Shown one piece after another: positions 43,555-47,243 of a DNA stretch of 47,243 nucleotides. The position numbers were made by a program, and so were the translations under genes. Position 1 is the first letter of the stretch. Each line of letters starts with the position of its first letter. Under the pieces are notes generated by a model. That model made no database searches and was not told the origin of the DNA. It worked only from the letters and a program-made list of their open reading frames with translations. Origin of the DNA: Desulfobacterales bacterium CG2_30_60_27 (GTDB taxonomy: Bacteria; Desulfobacterota; Desulfobulbia; Desulfobulbales; CG2-30-60-27); NCBI GenBank assembly GCA_001873115.1, contig MNYK01000030.1, forward strand, positions 1-47,243. Direction: 5' to 3'.

Positions 43555-44487
43555 TTAGTGACCTCCGGCGTAGGCAAGATGAAGAGAAGGTTCCATGACG
43601 AGTTCCAGCACGATTTTGACGGTTACCGCCAGGACGAGGATGGCCAGCAGGATTTTCAACTGGTCGCCATGGAGCTTGCGGCCAAGAACTGTGCCGATTT
43701 GCGCGCCGAATACCGAGCCGACCAGCAGGAGCAAAGCGAGGATGAAGTCAACCGTGCGGTTGCTGTAGGCCTGCAGAAAGGTAACCTCGACACAGGTAAA
43801 GAGGATCTGAAAGAGGCTGGTGCCAACCACCACATGCATGGGCATGCGCAGCATGTAGATCATCACCGGCACCATGAGAAAACCACCCCCCACCCCCATG
43901 ATGGCCGCGAGAACACCGACAAAGACCCCGAGAGCAAGTGGCACCAGGCCGGAATGGGTTACCCCGGACTTTTCAAAATGCATCTGCATGGGCAGGGACC
44001 GCAAAAAACCGCTCTGCTTTTCTTCCTTTTTTTGCTTGGCAGCCACGGCACTCTTCGCGGCGCCCTTGTTTTTATGCAGGGCCAGCAGGCTTTCCACAAA
44101 CATGAAGGAGCCCACCCCGCCCAGCATAACCACGTAGGTGATCTTGATAAGGAAATCCGCGCCGCCCGTGGCCCGGAGGAGCTTGATAAGATGCACGCCA
44201 GCGGCGCCGCCGACAAAACCGCCAATCAGGAGCAGCAGGCCCATCTTGAAATCAACATTGCCCAGCCGCCAGTGGGCAAACATTCCGGATGACGAGGCGG
44301 CCACGATCTGGTTGGCATCCGTTGCCGCCGCTATGGTCGGCGGAATGCCGATCATCATCAAAAGCGGGGTCATGAGAAACCCGCCGCCCACGCCGAAGAG
44401 GCCGGACAGCAGCCCGACCACAAGCCCCAGGCCGATCACCAGCAGATAATTGACGCTGGTGAGGGCGATTGGAAGGTACATGTACAT
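43555..44487 (-). CDS. TauE/SafE family anion exporter
   Basis: A 310-residue inner-membrane protein with about eight helices in two halves, each with the family signature: G-L-F-G-V-G-G-G-F-L-M-T-P in the first and I-M-G-V-G-G-G-F-L-M-V-P in the second. TauE/SafE proteins export sulfite, sulfoacetate or related anions. A Lys/Glu-rich cytoplasmic loop (about 140-165) joins the halves. ATG 44487 sits six bases after AAAGGAGG; ATG 44493 would overlap the ribosome binding site. Paired with the TIGR02186-like gene, it suggests sulfur-anion handling, consistent with a sulfur-active anaerobe. Confidence 0.9.
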   Translation of the reverse strand: MYMYLPIALTSVNYLLVIGLGLVVGLLSGLFGVGGGFLMTPLLMMIGIPPTIAAATDANQIVAASSSGMFAHWRLGNVDFKMGLLLLIGGFVGGAAGVHLIKLLRATGGADFLIKITYVVMLGGVGSFMFVESLLALHKNKGAAKSAVAAKQKKEEKQSGFLRSLPMQMHFEKSGVTHSGLVPLALGVFVGVLAAIMGVGGGFLMVPVMIYMLRMPMHVVVGTSLFQILFTCVEVTFLQAYSNRTVDFILALLLLVGSVFGAQIGTVLGRKLHGDQLKILLAILVLAVTVKIVLELVMEPSLHLAYAGGH

Positions 44488-44564
44488 TTTCATCCTCCTT
44501 TTGCCGTGAAATGATAAGTGATTATCCTAAAAAATTTTTCAGCCAAAATCGTTGGCCTCATGAA

Positions 44565-45080
44565 TCAAGCCTGTCGCGCCATGCCGTAACCCAGCGGTTG
44601 CTTAAGCTGGGCGATGACCCGGGCCAAGGTGGAATCGTCCCATGGTTCCATTATGATGGACCAAAAAGACGGCAGATACCACCTGCTATCTTTGGCAAGC
44701 TGGTCGCGCAGCCTTTCGACCCATGCTTTCTTGTCCTTGAGCGCCGCCTGATCACGGGCGCCGGCAATGAGACAGAACACCCGGTGGACACACAGAAACT
44801 CCACCAGGGCATGGTCGTCGGCGCTCTCCAGCACATGGCTCTGCACCGGTACCCGTTCAACGCTGCCGAGCCAAGCGGTGAGACCAAGAAGTTCGTTGCC
44901 GCAAGGAGTTGCAGCCTTTGCCACTATTCCGCCGCCAAACGCATCGTCCTGGCGTGCATCGTTTCCTAGAAATACCGCATGCACGACCGCATTGGTTCGT
45001 TTCCCGAATTCAACGGCCTGGATACTTGCGGCAAGATCGGCAAAGTTGCCCCCCAACAGCAGGGCAATTCCCAGACGCAT
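44565..45080 (-). CDS. divergent universal-stress-protein-like protein
   Basis: A 171-residue soluble protein. The pattern of a first strand (L-G-I-A-L-L-L-G-G) followed by a helix, A-V-V-H-A-V-F-L as a second strand, then a central A-D-D-H-A-L-V-E-F-L helix and a L-I-A-G-A-R-D-Q-A-A-L strand-loop, resembles the Usp fold, but the nucleotide-binding G-x2-G-x9-G motif is missing. Placement upstream of the TauE gene suggests a stress or sulfur link. AAGGA precedes ATG 45080. I cannot assign a function. Confidence 0.6.
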   Translation of the reverse strand: MRLGIALLLGGNFADLAASIQAVEFGKRTNAVVHAVFLGNDARQDDAFGGGIVAKAATPCGNELLGLTAWLGSVERVPVQSHVLESADDHALVEFLCVHRVFCLIAGARDQAALKDKKAWVERLRDQLAKDSRWYLPSFWSIIMEPWDDSTLARVIAQLKQPLGYGMARQA

Positions 45081-45351
45081 GGTTGTCCTTTGTTCATGGT
45101 GAATCGGCCCTGATTGGCACTACCATCTTATGGTCATTAGTAAAGCAATAACCATGCCAATATTATTATCTTGTTGTTTATGCGTTAAATTTGTTTTGAT
45201 AAAGCACAACCGCGCTGGCTCACTGTTGCCGGATGAAACAGGTGGTCTGGCAACATATTGAAATTACGCGGATTCATGGATTGAAACACCTGTTCAGTCT
45301 TGCAACAGAATCAGGCTTCAAGCAACTTAGGGAAGGAGAGAAAAAATTGAA

Positions 45352-46743
45352 TCAGGGGCCGCCCGAGTCATCCGGGCCAGCATCCGGGGGCAACCGGCCG
45401 AATTCCTTCAAACGCCGCCACAGGGTGGTGCGGGAGATGCCGAGCTGCCGGGCGGTTTCGCTTTGGTTGAAACCGGTCCGGCGGTACACGTCGAAGATGT
45501 GCGCCTGTTCGAGTCGTTTCAGGGAGGGGTCCACTTCTTCGGAGATGGCCGGGCCGGCCTCGGCAAGGACGAGATCTGGCGGCAGCGCCTTGCTTGACAG
45601 CACCGCTCCCCTCGACATGGCCACCGCCGCCTCAACAATATGTTGCAGTTCCCGGACATTGCCCGGGAAAGGGTAGGAGGTAAGCGTGGCTAAAAAATCT
45701 GCTGAAACCGTGGGCTCCGGCTTGCCGAATTCCCTGGCGGCCAGGACAACAAAGTGGGCGATCAGCGCCTCGATGTCCTCAGGTCGCTTGCGCAACGGCG
45801 GCAGGTCAATCATGACCACCTTGAGCCGATAATAGAGATCCTGGCGGAAATCGCCGGCCTCGATCATCTTCTCAAAATTGCGGTTGGCCGCGGCGATGAA
45901 GCGCACGTCCAGGCTGATGGGGGTAACCCCGCCTACCCGGTAAAAGGTGCGTTCTTGAATGACCCGCAGCAGCCTGATCTGCATGGACAGCGGCATCTCC
46001 GCTACCTCATCCAGAAAAATCGTGCCGCCATTGGCGGTTTCCAGCAGGCCCAGCTTGGTGCTGACCGCCCCGGTGAAGGCTCCCTTTTCATGGCCGAAAA
46101 GTTCGTTGGCCACCAGCTCCTCGGTAAAGGCCCCGCAGTTAAAGGGGACAAAGGGGCGTCCAGCCCGTGGGCTGTTGCGATGCAGGGATCTGGCCACAAG
46201 TTCCTTGCCGGTGCCGCTTTCTCCCTGGATGAGAACATTACAGTTGAGCGGCGCCACCTGGGTGATGGTTCGGAAGACGTCCTGCATGGCAGGCGAGGCG
46301 CCGATGATTTCCCCGAACCGGCCGCCTTCGCTCAGTTCCCTGGCGAGTCTGTTTTTCTGATTGACGCAGTGCCGGCTAGCCTCGGCATCCTTGACCGCGT
46401 TGCGAAGTTCGTTCAACTGGAACGGTTTCGCCAGGTAGGTGAAGGCCCCTTTTTTCATGGCCTCCACCGCATGATCCACGGTTGCATACCCGGTCATCAG
46501 GATGACCAGGGTGTCCGGGGCAATCTTTAAGAGACGCTGCATGAAATCCATGCCGTTCGCATCCTGCAGGCGGACATCGATGATCATGAGGTCGGGCGTT
46601 ACCTGCCGCACTCGTTCCATGGCCTCGGTGGCGGTTGTGAAGCCCTCCACTTCGTAGCCATCCTTGGTAAGGGTATGCACCAACCGGCGCACGGTGATCG
46701 ACTCGTCGTCAAGGATATATATGCAAAATCGGTCAGAAAACAT
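45352..46743 (-). CDS. sigma-54-dependent response regulator, NtrC family
   Basis: A 463-residue activator: receiver (Asp12/Asp13, phospho-acceptor Asp56 in I-I-D-V-R-L, A-K-P-F), AAA+ domain with Walker A G-E-S-G-T-G-K-E, the sigma-54 contact loop G-A-F-T-G-A and a F-L-D-E-V Walker B, then a Fis-type helix-turn-helix (S-E-T-A-R-Q-L-G-I-S-R-T-T-L-W-R-R-L). It turns on RpoN promoters when phosphorylated. ATG 46743 begins at the receiver; the longer reading to 46800 adds a Pro/Arg-rich leader. No kinase is adjacent; the kinase at 37.8 kb is the nearest candidate. Targets are unknown. Confidence 0.92.
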   Translation of the reverse strand: MFSDRFCIYILDDESITVRRLVHTLTKDGYEVEGFTTATEAMERVRQVTPDLMIIDVRLQDANGMDFMQRLLKIAPDTLVILMTGYATVDHAVEAMKKGAFTYLAKPFQLNELRNAVKDAEASRHCVNQKNRLARELSEGGRFGEIIGASPAMQDVFRTITQVAPLNCNVLIQGESGTGKELVARSLHRNSPRAGRPFVPFNCGAFTEELVANELFGHEKGAFTGAVSTKLGLLETANGGTIFLDEVAEMPLSMQIRLLRVIQERTFYRVGGVTPISLDVRFIAAANRNFEKMIEAGDFRQDLYYRLKVVMIDLPPLRKRPEDIEALIAHFVVLAAREFGKPEPTVSADFLATLTSYPFPGNVRELQHIVEAAVAMSRGAVLSSKALPPDLVLAEAGPAISEEVDPSLKRLEQAHIFDVYRRTGFNQSETARQLGISRTTLWRRLKEFGRLPPDAGPDDSGGP

Positions 46744-47034
46744 TTTCCCCGTCCGCGGCCCGCGGGGGCCGGCAGTTGATCTTAATTCTAGGGGGCGCAC
46801 ATGATGCCAACAGGCATGGGCTTTGTATTCCAGACGAGGGCCGCTGTCAAGTCATGACCAGCAGCCTTGCACTGACTGGCGGACTGGCGGGGACATCTAT
46901 TTATCTATTGGATGAATTAGAAAAATAAATAACGGCCCCCTTTGTGCTCCTTAATCCGACAGCCAAACGCTATATTTATTGCTAAACCTCCAACGTCTCA
47001 AATGTATCGTAACTATCCAGCTCAAAAAAAAAAT
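46744..47034. other. gene-free stretch upstream of the NtrC-type regulator
   Basis: No gene is supported. The left part is GC-rich (CGCGGCCCGCGGGGGCCGG just before the start codon), the right part AT-rich. GTAACTATCCAGC at 47009-47021 repeats the motif at the ends of the structured repeats at 12.3 and 42.4 kb, followed by a run of A. The ORF on the minus strand through 46951-47160 lies largely in repeat sequence. Confidence 0.45.
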
Positions 47035-47243
47035 GTAACTGCTCAGGTTGTTTAGCCCGTCAGGCGGTAGACTGTTAGGCAAAAAACGGAGCGTATGCGG
47101 AACACAGTACGACTTATACCGCAAGGGCATAAGTTTCGTATGAGCAGACGAGCTGCTCAACTCAGCTTTATATCTCGTGTTTCGCTGTTGCTAACAGTCT
47201 AAGCCGCTGTAAAAAAATAACATGGCCAACGAGTTGACTGGAG
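47035..47243. repeat. compound repeat region running off the right edge
   Basis: A segment from 47035 (GTAACTGCTCAGG) resembles 24215 onward. TAGACTGTTAG (47068-47078) and CTAACAGTCTA (47191-47201) are perfect inverted repeats bounding about 134 bases. Bases 47199-47243 are identical over 45 bases to 5108-5152, so a second copy of the element in the cytochrome locus begins here and is cut by the window end. Confidence 0.7.

Noticed and set aside
46951-47160. Minus-strand frame of 69 codons
   Set aside because: Lies in repeat sequence, has no ribosome binding site and no recognisable domain.

Overview
The window looks like chromosomal DNA of an anaerobic, GC-rich Gram-negative bacterium, most likely a Desulfobacterota (delta-proteobacterial, Desulfobulbales- or Desulfuromonadales-like) relative. 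This rests on five multihaem c-type cytochromes beside NHL beta-propellers and an outer-membrane barrel, an archaeal-type isopropylmalate isomerase, a KamA-family radical SAM enzyme, two single-domain receivers plus an NtrC-type regulator, and PEP-synthase-like proteins. The taxon is inferred; no rRNA or tRNA is present.

Region 1 (about 0.1-10.8 kb, plus strand) is a candidate extracellular electron transfer locus. In order: a 9-haem-site cytochrome, an NHL propeller lipoprotein, a 5-haem lipoprotein cytochrome, a 663-residue beta-barrel, a small inverted-repeat element, a second NHL lipoprotein, a 12-haem-site cytochrome, a 6-haem c7-like cytochrome, an OB-fold-like periplasmic protein and a 7-haem cytochrome. 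Overlapping or touching genes suggest coupled translation. The barrel plus lipoprotein cytochrome resembles a porin-cytochrome conduit.

Region 2 (10.9-20.5 kb, minus strand) holds a DUF1646 membrane protein, then amtB-glnK-torF behind an excellent sigma-54 promoter with a strong dyad, then metY-metX-metW-cysK for sulfur amino acid synthesis, then a small HTH/two-CW protein. Region 3 (20.6-26.5 kb) has PsiE, a lone receiver and a PilZ protein on the plus strand, then comM, a double universal stress protein and a KamA-family enzyme on the minus strand. Region 4 (27-30.7 kb, plus strand) is leuC-leuD, a C-GCAxxG-C-C protein and an RlmD-like methyltransferase, followed by convergent dacB.

Region 5 (32.1-46.7 kb, all minus strand) is the least conventional. 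An 80-residue histone-H1-like protein lies beside a five-gene operon with three PEP-synthase-like paralogues, a membrane histidine kinase and a receiver. All three paralogues keep the ATP-grasp half and the swivelling histidine domain but replace the PEP-binding TIM barrel with a shared C-terminal domain I do not recognise. Upstream are a TIGR02186-like protein, a TauE/SafE exporter, a USP-like protein and a sigma-54-dependent response regulator.

The gaps contain many small non-coding repeats: inverted-repeat elements at 5.1, 20.7 and 26.6 kb, a structured element at 12.1 and 42.5 kb, and a family represented at 24.2 and 47.0-47.2 kb. A 45-base stretch at the right window edge is identical to one at 5.1 kb.
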